From assembly GCF_008868175.1 (NCBI RefSeq), contig NZ_WBKT01000016.1, positions 1 through 64,000 on the forward strand: a stretch of DNA of 64,000 nucleotides, read 5' to 3'. Position numbers and translations under genes: made by a program. The DNA comes from Micromonospora sp. AMSO31t (GTDB taxonomy: Bacteria > Actinomycetota > Actinomycetes > Mycobacteriales > Micromonosporaceae). How positions within the stretch are numbered: position 1 is the first letter of the stretch; every line of letters begins with the position of its first letter. The notes below the pieces were generated by a model that worked only from the letters and a program-made list of their open reading frames with translations, made no database searches and was not told where the DNA came from. Positions 8,510-16,443 of the stretch are shown here, one piece after another.

Positions 8510-9451
8510 ATGTCCAGACGTACCCCCCGGCTCTTCGCCGCCGCCCTCGCGGTCGGCGCGCTGCTCCTCGGCGGCTGCGCCGAGAAGACCGCGAACGACA
8601 CCCCCGCCGCCGGCGGCAGCGGCTCGGCGGCGGCCGCCTTCCCGGTCTCCGTCGGCAGGCTGACCCTGGAGAAGCGCCCCGAGAAGATCGTCTCGCTGTC
8701 GCCGTCGACGACGGAGATGCTCTTCGCCATCGGCGCCGGCAAGCAGGTCACCGCCGTCGACGACCAGTCCAACTACCCGGCCGAGGCGCCGAAGAGCGAC
8801 CTCTCCGGCTTCCAGCCGAACGCCGAGGCGATCGCCGCCAAGGCGCCCGACCTGGTGGTGCTGGCCAACGACCTCAACAAGATCGTCGACCAGCTCACCA
8901 CGCTGAAGATCCCGGTGCTGCTCACCCCGGCGGCGACCACCCTCGACGACACGTACCAGCAGCTCACCGACCTGGGCAAGCTCACCGGCCACCCCGCCGA
9001 GGCGGACGCCGTCACGAAGAAGATGAAGGACGACATCGCGGCGCTCACCAAGGACCTGCCGCAGCGGGCGAAGAAGCTCACCTACTACCACGAGCTCGGC
9101 CCGGAGCTGTACAGCGCGACCAGCAAGACCTTCATCGGCTCGATCTACACGCTCGCCGGCCTGGAGAACATCGCCGACCCGGCGGACGCCGACGGCAAGA
9201 GCGCCGGCTACCCGCAGCTCTCCCAGGAGGTCATCGTCAAGGCGAACCCCGACTTCGTCTTCCTGGCCGACACCAAGTGCTGCAAGCAGACCCCGGAGAC
9301 CGTCAAGGCGCGCAGCGGCTGGGCCGGCGTCACCGCCGTGAAGAACAACCAGATCGTCGGCCTGGACGACGACGTCGCCTCGCGCTGGGGCCCGCGGGTC
9401 GTCGACCTGCTCAAGGCGATCATCGACGCCACCGCCAAGGTCCCGGCCTGA
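8510..9451 (+). CDS. btuF: Cobalamin-type ABC importer, substrate-binding lipoprotein BtuF-like
   Basis: A 313-residue lipoprotein: the lipobox LLGGC places the lipidated Cys at residue 23. The rest is a class III helical-backbone binding protein of the BtuF/FhuD type, with IVSLSPSTTEMLFAIG near the N-terminus and DFVFLADTKCCKQTPE toward the C-terminus. It would capture a corrinoid outside the membrane and pass it to the permease. The B12 riboswitch in its leader strongly favours cobalamin over a siderophore. ATG 8510 has AGGAGG at 8500-8505. It is first in a three-gene operon. Confidence 0.9.
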   Translation: MSRRTPRLFAAALAVGALLLGGCAEKTANDTPAAGGSGSAAAAFPVSVGRLTLEKRPEKIVSLSPSTTEMLFAIGAGKQVTAVDDQSNYPAEAPKSDLSGFQPNAEAIAAKAPDLVVLANDLNKIVDQLTTLKIPVLLTPAATTLDDTYQQLTDLGKLTGHPAEADAVTKKMKDDIAALTKDLPQRAKKLTYYHELGPELYSATSKTFIGSIYTLAGLENIADPADADGKSAGYPQLSQEVIVKANPDFVFLADTKCCKQTPETVKARSGWAGVTAVKNNQIVGLDDDVASRWGPRVVDLLKAIIDATAKVPA

Positions 9452-9453
9452 CG

Positions 9454-10665
9454 GTGACCGTGCGATCGGCGGACAACCCTCACCGGCCGGCCGGGACGCC
9501 CCGCGCGTCCCGGCCCGCCGGCGTGCCCGGCACGCCCCGGCCCGCGCCTGGTGACCCGGCCGAGCGGGGTACGTCCGCGGCGGGCGGCGGCGAGCCCCCG
9601 GCCGGACCGGGTGCGGCGGTCCGGCCGGCCGGGCTGCGCACCCGCTGGCTGCTCGCCGGCATCGGCGCCGTGCTGGTGGCGCTGGTGGCCGGCGTCTCGC
9701 TCGGCCCGGTCAGCCTGCCGCCGGGCAGCGTCGCCGCCGAACTGCTCAACCTGCTGCCCGGGGTGCACCTCGACAGCGGGCTCACCGAGCGGGAGATCGC
9801 CATCGTCACCGAGCTGCGGCTGCCCCGGGTCGTGCTCGGCCTGCTCGTCGGCGCCCTGCTCGCCCTGGCCGGCGGCTGCTACCAGGGCGTCTTCCGCAAC
9901 CCGCTGGCCGACCCGTACCTGCTGGGCGTGGCGGCCGGGGCGGGGCTCGCGGTGACCGCCGCGATCGCGCTCGGCGCCGGGGCCGGCGGGGCGCTCACCG
10001 GGATGCCGCTCACCATCCCCCTGGCCGCGTTCGTCGGCTCGCTCGGCGCGGTCGTCATGACGTACCTGCTCGGCGCGGCCGGCGGGCGCGACCGGTCACC
10101 GGCCACGCTGATCCTGGCCGGGGTGGCGGTCTCGGCGTTCCTCGCCGCCGGACAGACCTACCTGCTGCAACGGAACTCCGACAGCATCCAGCAGGTCTAC
10201 TCCTGGCTGCTCGGGCGGCTGGCCACCGCCGGCTGGCACGACGTCCGGCTGGTCCTGCCCTACTTCGTGCTCACCGCCGTGGTGGTGCTGCTGCACCGGC
10301 GCGAGCTGGACGTGCTCTCCGTCGGCGACGACGAGGCCACCAGCCTCGGCCTGCACCCGCAGCGCTCCCGCTACCTGCTGATCGCCGCCGCCTCGCTGGG
10401 CACCGCCGCCGCGGTCTCCGCCTCCGGCCTGATCGGCTTCGTCGGCATCATCGTGCCGCACACCGTACGGCTGCTCGCCGGGTCGAGCTACCGGGTGATC
10501 CTGCCGCTGTCGATGCTCTTCGGCGGCGCGTTCCTGGCGCTGACCGACGTGGTCGCCCGCACCGCCGCCGCGCCCGCCGAGGTCCCCATCGGCGTGGTCA
10601 CCGCCCTGCTCGGCGGCCCGTTCTTCGTGCTGGTCCTGCGCACCGCCCGCCGGGTGCTGACATGA
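9454..10665 (+). CDS. btuC: Cobalamin-type ABC importer permease BtuC-like
   Basis: A 403-residue FecCD-family permease with about ten hydrophobic segments. Family motifs include the GGCYQGVFRNPLADPYLLG block near the second helix and SGLIGFVGIIVPHTVRLL near the ATPase-coupling loop. Residues 1-60 are an unusual Pro/Ala/Gly-rich hydrophilic extension before the first membrane segment. The start is GTG 9454 (or 9460), 2 bp after the btuF stop, with no clear ribosome binding site, so translation is probably coupled. It should form a dimeric channel with BtuD. Confidence 0.9.
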   Translation: MTVRSADNPHRPAGTPRASRPAGVPGTPRPAPGDPAERGTSAAGGGEPPAGPGAAVRPAGLRTRWLLAGIGAVLVALVAGVSLGPVSLPPGSVAAELLNLLPGVHLDSGLTEREIAIVTELRLPRVVLGLLVGALLALAGGCYQGVFRNPLADPYLLGVAAGAGLAVTAAIALGAGAGGALTGMPLTIPLAAFVGSLGAVVMTYLLGAAGGRDRSPATLILAGVAVSAFLAAGQTYLLQRNSDSIQQVYSWLLGRLATAGWHDVRLVLPYFVLTAVVVLLHRRELDVLSVGDDEATSLGLHPQRSRYLLIAAASLGTAAAVSASGLIGFVGIIVPHTVRLLAGSSYRVILPLSMLFGGAFLALTDVVARTAAAPAEVPIGVVTALLGGPFFVLVLRTARRVLT

Positions 10666-11441
10666 GCGCGCCCGCCGTCGAGCTGCGCGGCCTCCGGGTC
10701 GAGCTGGGTGGCACGCCCATCCTGGCCGGCGTGGACCTGTCGGTCGCGGTGGGCGAGTGGGTCACCGTGATCGGCCCGAACGGCGCCGGCAAGTCCACCC
10801 TGCTGCGCGCCGTCGGCGGCCTGCTGCCCGCCCCGAACGCGGTCTCCCTCTTCGGTACGCCGATCAACTCCCTCCGCCGCCGCGACCGGGCCCGGGTGGT
10901 GGCCACCGTGGCGCAGTCCCCGGTGGTGCCGGCCGGCATGCCGGTCCTCGACTACGTGCTGCTGGGGCGCACCCCGTACATCCCGGCGCTGGGTCGGGAG
11001 TCCGCCGCCGACCTGGCCGCCGTGCACGAGGTGCTGGACCGGCTCGACCTGGGCGCGTTCGGGCGCCGCGAGCTGGCCACCCTCTCCGGCGGCGAGCGGC
11101 AGCGGGTCTTCCTGGCCCGGGCGCTGGCCCAGGGCGCCACCCTGCTGCTGCTCGACGAGCCGACCAGCGCGCTGGACATCGGGCACCAGCAGGAGGTGCT
11201 TGAGCTGGTCGACCAGCTTCGCCGGGAGCACGACCTGACCGTGCTCGCCACCATGCACGACCTCTCCATCGCCGGCGAGTACGCCGACCGCCTGGTCCTG
11301 CTCGCCGAAGGGCGGGTGGCCGCCGCGGGCCCACCGCAGGAGGTCCTCACCGAGGCCCTGCTGGCCCGCCACTACCGCGCCAACGTCCGCGTCATCCCCG
11401 GCGACCACGGCCCCCTGGTGGTCCCCGTCCGCCCCCGCTGA
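10662..11441 (+). CDS. btuD: Cobalamin-type ABC importer ATPase BtuD-like
   Basis: A 259-residue ABC ATPase with Walker A GPNGAGKST, signature LSGGERQR, Walker B LLLLDEP and the switch His in TMHDLS. It belongs to the FepC/BtuD group. ATG 10662 overlaps the permease stop by 4 bp (ATGA), so the two subunits are translationally coupled. It powers corrinoid uptake with the two preceding products. The B12 riboswitch upstream of btuF should control all three. Confidence 0.91.
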   Translation: MSAPAVELRGLRVELGGTPILAGVDLSVAVGEWVTVIGPNGAGKSTLLRAVGGLLPAPNAVSLFGTPINSLRRRDRARVVATVAQSPVVPAGMPVLDYVLLGRTPYIPALGRESAADLAAVHEVLDRLDLGAFGRRELATLSGGERQRVFLARALAQGATLLLLDEPTSALDIGHQQEVLELVDQLRREHDLTVLATMHDLSIAGEYADRLVLLAEGRVAAAGPPQEVLTEALLARHYRANVRVIPGDHGPLVVPVRPR

Positions 11442-11447
11442 CGGGGG
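11432..11447. terminator. Short hairpin over the btuD stop codon
   Basis: CCCCCG (11432-11437) and CGGGGG (11442-11447) enclose CTGA, which includes the stop codon. The next gene is convergent and ends at 11452, so this may act as a compact shared terminator. Confidence 0.5.
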
Positions 11448-11451
11448 TTGC

Positions 11452-12210
11452 TCAGCGGAGGGCCGTGACCGAGAAGAGCGCGCCCTGGGGGTCGCGGAGC
11501 GCGGCGCTGCGGCCGACCGGGTTGTCCCGGGGTGGGACGAGGATGGTGCCGCCCAGCTCGGCGGCCCGGGCCGCGGTGGCGTCCGCGTCCTCGACCGCGA
11601 AGTAGACCGTCCAGTAGGCCGGCAGGTCCTCGGGCAGCGGCTCCAGCTGCGGCATCATGCCGGCGACGATCCGGGCGCCGCACCGCCATCCCGTGTAGGT
11701 GACCGGGCCGGACGGCTGCTCCTCGGGGTGCCAGCCGAAGACCAGCGCGTAGAAGTCCTTCGCCCGCTCGGGTTCGGGCGTGACCAGCTCGTTCCAGCAC
11801 ATCGAGCCGGGGGCGTTGAACAACTCCGCCCCGCGCATGGCCATCGGCTGCCAGACGCTGAACACCGCGCCGGCCGGGTCGGCGAGGACCGCCATCCGGC
11901 CCTGGTCGAGGACGTCGAACGGGGAGACCACCACCTGGCCGCCGGCCGCCTCCACCCGGGTGGCGACCAGGTCCGCGTCGTCGGTGGCCACGTACGTCGA
12001 CCAGACCGGCACCTGGTCCGGCGCGGCGGGCGGCCCCGCCCCGGCGACGGCCCGGCCGTCCTTGAGGAACGTGGTGTAGCCGCCGGCGGCGGGCTCCGCC
12101 GCCACCCGGCCGGTCCAGCCGAACAGCTCCGGGTAGAACCGTTTCGCGTCGTCCAACCCGGGCGTGGCCAGGTCGGCCCAGCAGGGCGTGCCGGGCTCCA
12201 CGCCGTCCAC
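11452..12210 (-). CDS. Two-domain VOC (glyoxalase/bleomycin-resistance fold) protein
   Basis: About 252 residues holding two tandem VOC domains. Each starts with a similar block (CWADLATPGLDDAKRFY in the first, CWNELVTPEPERAKDFY in the second) and each ends with DPAGAVFSVW or DPQGALFSVT. VOC proteins bind metals or small ligands and include glyoxalases, dioxygenases and drug-binding proteins; this member cannot be assigned a substrate. The GTG at 12210 has GAGAGGGG 6-7 nt upstream; an ATG at 12300 is possible but gives an N-terminus unlike the family. Confidence 0.8.
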   Translation of the reverse strand: MDGVEPGTPCWADLATPGLDDAKRFYPELFGWTGRVAAEPAAGGYTTFLKDGRAVAGAGPPAAPDQVPVWSTYVATDDADLVATRVEAAGGQVVVSPFDVLDQGRMAVLADPAGAVFSVWQPMAMRGAELFNAPGSMCWNELVTPEPERAKDFYALVFGWHPEEQPSGPVTYTGWRCGARIVAGMMPQLEPLPEDLPAYWTVYFAVEDADATAARAAELGGTILVPPRDNPVGRSAALRDPQGALFSVTALR

Positions 12211-12304
12211 GCTGACCCCTCTCGCCGGGAGCGGCCCCGCTGGCACGCCCTGCCGGCATCGTGGCACCGTCCCGCCGGCCACCGGGCCGGATTCGGACAA
12301 AAGG

Positions 12305-13042
12305 TCAGGTGAAGCGGCGTCCCTCGTCCCGGCGGTACGCCCACCCGGCGACCGCCGCGAGCGCCACCACCCAGACGACCAGCATCACGAGGGCCCGGGG
12401 GTCGGGCCGCCAGTCGGTGACGGCCGCCCACATGAGCTCGACCGCGCCGCGGGTCGGCAGGTAGGGGGCGATCGCCTGGATGAAGCCGGGCGCGTCGTCC
12501 GGGCCGGAGAGCAGGCCGCCGCCGAAGGCCAGCGGGAAGAACACCACCTGGGCCACCACGATGGCCGCCTTGCTCGGCAGCGAGTAGCCGATGGCCATGC
12601 CCAGCAGGGTGAACGGCACCGAGATCACCGCCACGCCGGCGAGGCCCAGCAGGAACTGCACCGGCGTCACGTGGGCCGCGGTGGCGACCGCGGCGATCAC
12701 CACCACGGGGATCATCGAGAAGTAGGTCAGCACCAGGCCGGCCAGGATCCGCCCGGCCAGGCGTGGCCCGGGACCAGCCGGGAGGGTGCGCGTGTACGGG
12801 TTCCAGGGCTGGTCGCGGTCCTCGGCCACGCCGATGCCGTACTGGAAGATGTTGGCGCTCATCACCGCGAAGGTGACCATGGCGGCGGTGGCGTAGGTGG
12901 CGCTGGCGGCGTCGTCACCGGCGAACGGCACCACGAAGAAGAGCATGGCGGCGGCGGGGAAGAAGGCGCTGCCGACCACCGCGACCGGGATCCGGACGAT
13001 CTCCAGGAGCTGGTAGCGGGCGTGGACCAGGGCGAGCGGCAC
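12305..13042 (-). CDS. ABC-2 type exporter permease
   Basis: A 245-residue protein with six hydrophobic segments in the ABC-2 membrane pattern and hydrophilic ends. The GTG start at 13042 has AGGAGA 5 nt upstream and lies 9 bp after the stop of the upstream ATPase gene, so the two form a DrrA/DrrB-like exporter operon. Substrate is not shown; relatives export drugs, lipids or natural products. Confidence 0.85.
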   Translation of the reverse strand: MPLALVHARYQLLEIVRIPVAVVGSAFFPAAAMLFFVVPFAGDDAASATYATAAMVTFAVMSANIFQYGIGVAEDRDQPWNPYTRTLPAGPGPRLAGRILAGLVLTYFSMIPVVVIAAVATAAHVTPVQFLLGLAGVAVISVPFTLLGMAIGYSLPSKAAIVVAQVVFFPLAFGGGLLSGPDDAPGFIQAIAPYLPTRGAVELMWAAVTDWRPDPRALVMLVVWVVALAAVAGWAYRRDEGRRFT

Positions 13043-13051
13043 GGCGGTCTC

Positions 13052-13939
13052 CTAGGCGGGGGTGGGTGCGGGCCGGTCGCCGGCGGTCAGGGTGAGGAAC
13101 GCCTCCTCCAGCGAGGTGGGCCGGACCTCCAGGTCACGGAACGCCGCGCCGGCGGTGACCAGGTCCCGGACGAGCTGGTCGGCGTCGGTGGTGAGCAGGT
13201 GGGTGCGCCCTTCGGCGTGCTCGGTGGCCACCACGCCGGGCAGCGGCGGCAGGTCGTCGGCGACCAGGCTGACCCGGCGTACGCCGACGATGCCGCGGAT
13301 CGCCGCCACCGAGTCGTCCGCGAGGACGCGGCCGTGCCCGATCACCACCACCCGCTCGGCCAGCGCCTCCACCTCCTCCAGGTAGTGGCTGCTCAGCAGC
13401 ACCGTGCCGCCCTCGGCGTGGAAGGCCCGGACGGCCTCCCACAGGGTGCGCCGGGCCTCCACGTCCAGCCCGGTGGTGGGCTCGTCGAGGACCACGAGCC
13501 GGGGCCGGCCGACGAAGGCGAGCGCCACGGCCAGCCGGCGGCGCTGCCCGCCGGAGAGCCCGCCGGTCTGCCGGCGCACCTGGTCGCTGAGGCCGAACCG
13601 GTCGAGCAGCTCGTCCCGGGGCACCGGGTCGGGGAAGTGCGCGGAGACGAAGTCGACCACCTCGCCGACCCGCAGCGTGCCGGGCAGGCCGGTCTCCTGC
13701 GGGGTCACCCCGAGCTGCCGGCGGCTCGCCGGGTCGCGTGGGTCGCCGCCGAGCAGCTCGACCCGGCCGGCCGTTGGGCGGCGCAACCCGACCAGCAGGT
13801 TGAGCAGGGTGCTCTTACCGGCACCGTTCGGGCCGAGCAGGCCCACCAGCTCCCCGGCGTGGACGGTCAGGTCGACCCGGTCCAGTGCCAGCACCTCGCC
13901 GTAGCGGCGGCTGACCTGGGCGGCGCGGGCCAGGATCAT
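13052..13939 (-). CDS. ABC exporter ATPase, DrrA-like
   Basis: A 295-residue ABC ATPase with Walker A GPNGAGKST, signature LSGGQRRR, Walker B LVVLDEP and switch His in LLSSHYLEE. A C-terminal domain of about 80 residues with a TSLEEAFLTLT end is typical of DrrA/CcmA exporters. I choose ATG 13939 (MILARAAQVSRRYGEV) because GAGGAG lies upstream; an ATG at 13978 would add a basic leader of 13 residues. It pairs with the adjacent ABC-2 permease. Confidence 0.88.
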   Translation of the reverse strand: MILARAAQVSRRYGEVLALDRVDLTVHAGELVGLLGPNGAGKSTLLNLLVGLRRPTAGRVELLGGDPRDPASRRQLGVTPQETGLPGTLRVGEVVDFVSAHFPDPVPRDELLDRFGLSDQVRRQTGGLSGGQRRRLAVALAFVGRPRLVVLDEPTTGLDVEARRTLWEAVRAFHAEGGTVLLSSHYLEEVEALAERVVVIGHGRVLADDSVAAIRGIVGVRRVSLVADDLPPLPGVVATEHAEGRTHLLTTDADQLVRDLVTAGAAFRDLEVRPTSLEEAFLTLTAGDRPAPTPA

Positions 13940-14112
13940 CTTCGGGCTCCTCAGGGGTTGCGGTCCCGGGCGGGGCATGCAATCACCTGTGTACCGTGCC
14001 GGTGCGAGTTGCACTGCCCCGCGCGGACGGGTGCCGATCGCCTACTGTGGTAATCCCGTTGTCCGGCCGCGCCGGCGACGGGTGACTGTCGACTGGACAC
14101 TGGGGAGGGTCC

Positions 14113-14433
14113 GTGACGAGTCCGAGCAGGAACCTCGAGGTCCAGCCGGAGGCGTTGACCGCCTTCGCCGCCGCGTCCCGGGAGCGGGCCGGCCGCTTCC
14201 GCGAGCTGCGCCGGGTCTTCCACGACGGGCACGTGCCCCGGCACGCCTTCGGCATCATGCCGGCGTCGTTCAGCCTGGCCGCCGCGTACGCCGAGCAGTT
14301 CGAGGCGTGCCTGCAGGGGCTGGAGGACGGCGCCGAGGTGATGGCCGACATCGCCGAGGGGATCAGCGACACCGCCGATGCCTACACCGGGACCGACGTG
14401 GCGACCACCGACATGTTCACGCCGGGCGGCTGA
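14113..14433 (+). CDS. Small helical T7SS-substrate-like protein (EspC/WXG-like)
   Basis: A 106-residue, mostly helical, cysteine- and tryptophan-free protein, first in a four-gene run. The helix-turn-helix pattern with a C-terminal YTGTD (YxxxD) after the second helix resembles ESX-secreted EspC/DUF2580-type proteins, although the central WXG is absent. The adjacent gene has a W-D-G motif, so the two may be a heterodimer, as ESX substrates usually are (inference). GTG 14113 has GGGAGGG just upstream. Confidence 0.65.
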   Translation: MTSPSRNLEVQPEALTAFAAASRERAGRFRELRRVFHDGHVPRHAFGIMPASFSLAAAYAEQFEACLQGLEDGAEVMADIAEGISDTADAYTGTDVATTDMFTPGG

Positions 14434-14442
14434 GGGAGCCTG

Positions 14443-15369
14443 ATGAGCACCGAGGCGTTGCAGCGCAACAAGACCTACTTCGAGCAGATCGTGTCGGGCA
14501 CGCCCGACCCGTTCAAGCCGCTCTCCAACGCGGTGCTCTGGCCGTTCGAACAGCTGCTGGAGCTGGTCGCCGGCGAGCCCGACGACCTCATGCAGGCGGC
14601 CCAGCTCGCCCTCACCACCGGCGAGGCGGTTCGGCAGATCGCCGGCGACCAGGTCGCCGACCGGGCCCGGCTGCGCGGCGCGTGGGACGGCGACGCGGCG
14701 GAGAAGTTCCACGCCTCGATGGAGTCCGTCGAGGAGGCGATCGAGGAGCTGGCCAAGGGGCTGGACGGCACCAAGGAGGTGCTGGTCGACGCGGCGAACG
14801 CCGCGGTCGACGCGTTCAACCTGCTGGTCGAGCTGATCCTGGAGTTCCTGCTCTGGTTCCTGACCGAGGTGATCATCGCCGCGGTGGCCGCCGTGCTCAG
14901 CGCGGGCGTGACGCTGGCCGCCACGGTCGTCCGGGTGCTGGCCCGGCTGGCCACCACGGTCGGCCGCATGGTCAAGATCGTGGCCCGGTTCGCGGAGATC
15001 CTCACCAAGCTGGTCACCAAGCTGGAAAAGGTCGCCGAGCTGCTCACCCGCTACCGCAAGGTCGTGATGGAGCTGCGCAAGGCCAAGAAGGCGTACCGGG
15101 CGTGGAACAAGTCCGGCTACACCAAGGAGGCGTTCGCGTTCAAGATCCAGCGGGCCGCCATCCTGTTCCCCGGCAAGTTCGCCATCAACCAGGCGTCCCC
15201 GGTCAACATCCCGGGCATCGGCGGCGCGCTGCTCGACACGGGGGTCGGCCTGCACGACGTCTCCGACGGCCACAAGGACCGCAACTACCTGGTCGACGGC
15301 ACCTACTCGGAGGACCTGGGGCCGTACACCAACGGTGTGCAGAACGTCTTCGACTCGATCGTGAACTGA
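14443..15369 (+). CDS. WXG-domain protein with long C-terminal region, putative T7SS effector
   Basis: A 308-residue protein. Residues 1-110 look like a WXG-type helical hairpin with W81-D82-G83 at the turn. Residues about 115-165 are strongly hydrophobic and could insert in a membrane. A Lys/Arg-rich helical stretch (about 165-225) follows, then a less regular C-terminal domain (PVNIPGIGGALLDTG, ending DSIVN). The plan of a short secretion hairpin fused to a larger tail is that of T7SS effectors, but no known toxin motif is visible. It follows the EspC-like gene by 9 bp with a GAGGGAG ribosome binding site. Confidence 0.6.
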   Translation: MSTEALQRNKTYFEQIVSGTPDPFKPLSNAVLWPFEQLLELVAGEPDDLMQAAQLALTTGEAVRQIAGDQVADRARLRGAWDGDAAEKFHASMESVEEAIEELAKGLDGTKEVLVDAANAAVDAFNLLVELILEFLLWFLTEVIIAAVAAVLSAGVTLAATVVRVLARLATTVGRMVKIVARFAEILTKLVTKLEKVAELLTRYRKVVMELRKAKKAYRAWNKSGYTKEAFAFKIQRAAILFPGKFAINQASPVNIPGIGGALLDTGVGLHDVSDGHKDRNYLVDGTYSEDLGPYTNGVQNVFDSIVN

Positions 15370-15378
15370 GAGGCAGCC

Positions 15379-15732
15379 ATGACCTTCCCGGCCCTGGACC
15401 GGATCGAGGCGCTGGCCCGCAACCTCGACGGGTGGCAGCGCGAACTCGGCGCGCGGATGGCCGAGCTGGAGCAGAGCAGCGCCGAGGGGGTGAGCGACTC
15501 CGGCCTGGTCACCGTCACGGCGGCCGCCGACGGCAGGATCCTCTCCACCGAGATCAACGCGCGGGCCATGCGGCTCGACTCCTACACGCTCGCCGAGGAG
15601 TTCACCGCCGCGGCGAACCGGGCCCAGGAGGCCGCCGCCGCCCGGGTCCGGGAGATCGTCGGCGAGGTGATGGGCAACGCGCCGGCCGCGGAGCGCCGCA
15701 CCGACGACGGCTACGGCCACGACCGATACTGA
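15379..15732 (+). CDS. YbaB/EbfC-family protein
   Basis: A 117-residue protein with the YbaB pattern: an N-terminal helix rich in Glu and Leu, a central beta sheet (SGLVTVTAAADGRILSTEIN) and a C-terminal Ala/Glu helix. YbaB/EbfC proteins bind DNA as dimers, but actinobacteria have many extra copies next to WXG100 genes, where the role is unknown. It lies 9 bp after the WXG gene, so it is probably cotranscribed. Confidence 0.78.
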   Translation: MTFPALDRIEALARNLDGWQRELGARMAELEQSSAEGVSDSGLVTVTAAADGRILSTEINARAMRLDSYTLAEEFTAAANRAQEAAAARVREIVGEVMGNAPAAERRTDDGYGHDRY

Positions 15733-15736
15733 GCCG

Positions 15737-16339
15737 ATGGACCAGACCGGATACCGGGACCGCATCGGCCAGCTCGTCGAGCCGGGCGAGCGGGTGCTGG
15801 CGTACGCGAAGGCCGAGGCGGCACACGGGGCATCGCCACCGCCGCCGCCCGAGGCGGCGGAGCCGGAGGCGCCCGCCGGCCGGGTGAGCGTCGGCGCCGT
15901 GCTGCTCAACCTGATCTCGCCGCTGGTCAGTTGGGCGTGGGGCGATCGGCTGGTGGACCGGGTGGTCTGGGGGATCGCCGGTCGCGGTGCCCCCGGTTCG
16001 GCGGCCTCGCGCCTGCGCCACGCGCTGCGCTCGCCCGGGCCGGACCTGGCGGTGCGGGACACCCTGCTGGTGGCCACCGACCGGCGGCTGCTGGTGTGTG
16101 TGAGCGGGCCCATGAAGGTGCTGTCCAGCCGGGCGGACGACGAGCGGTCCGTGGCGCAGACCGGGATCGCCTGGTCGGCGTCGCGGGCGGAGGTGGCGTC
16201 GGCCCGGGTGGGTTGGCACCGGCTCAACCCGAAGCGCCTGCGCCTCGACTTCGCCGACGGCTCGTGGCTGGCCTTCACCGTGCCGATCGCCGAGTCCGGC
16301 CGCCCGCTACGGGACGTTGCCGCCGCCCTGTCCGCCTGA
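15737..16339 (+). CDS. Conserved-looking protein of unknown function in the T7SS-like cassette
   Basis: A 200-residue protein starting 4 bp after the YbaB-like gene, so part of the same operon. It has a Pro/Glu-rich stretch at about residues 32-48, a weakly hydrophobic region (about 52-70), and a C-terminal half reading as alternating beta strands (DTLLVATDRRLLVC, RLRLDFADGSWLAFTVP) that recalls a PH-like or YqeB-type domain. I recognise no catalytic motif. The role is unknown. Confidence 0.65.
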   Translation: MDQTGYRDRIGQLVEPGERVLAYAKAEAAHGASPPPPPEAAEPEAPAGRVSVGAVLLNLISPLVSWAWGDRLVDRVVWGIAGRGAPGSAASRLRHALRSPGPDLAVRDTLLVATDRRLLVCVSGPMKVLSSRADDERSVAQTGIAWSASRAEVASARVGWHRLNPKRLRLDFADGSWLAFTVPIAESGRPLRDVAAALSA

Positions 16340-16395
16340 GCCGCCGCCGCGTTTGCCGCCGGTTGGTCGCCGGCGACCGTCCATCGCGTCGCGCG

Positions 16396-16443
16396 ACCGG
16401 TCAGCCGGCCGCCGGCGCGTCCGGCGGCACCGGTCAGCCGGCC
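16396..16443. repeat. 15-bp direct repeat at the helD stop codon
   Basis: ACCGGTCAGCCGGCC occurs at 16396-16410 and again at 16429-16443. The second copy spans the helD stop codon, so a second in-frame-looking stop is duplicated just downstream. It looks like a small local duplication. Confidence 0.6.
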
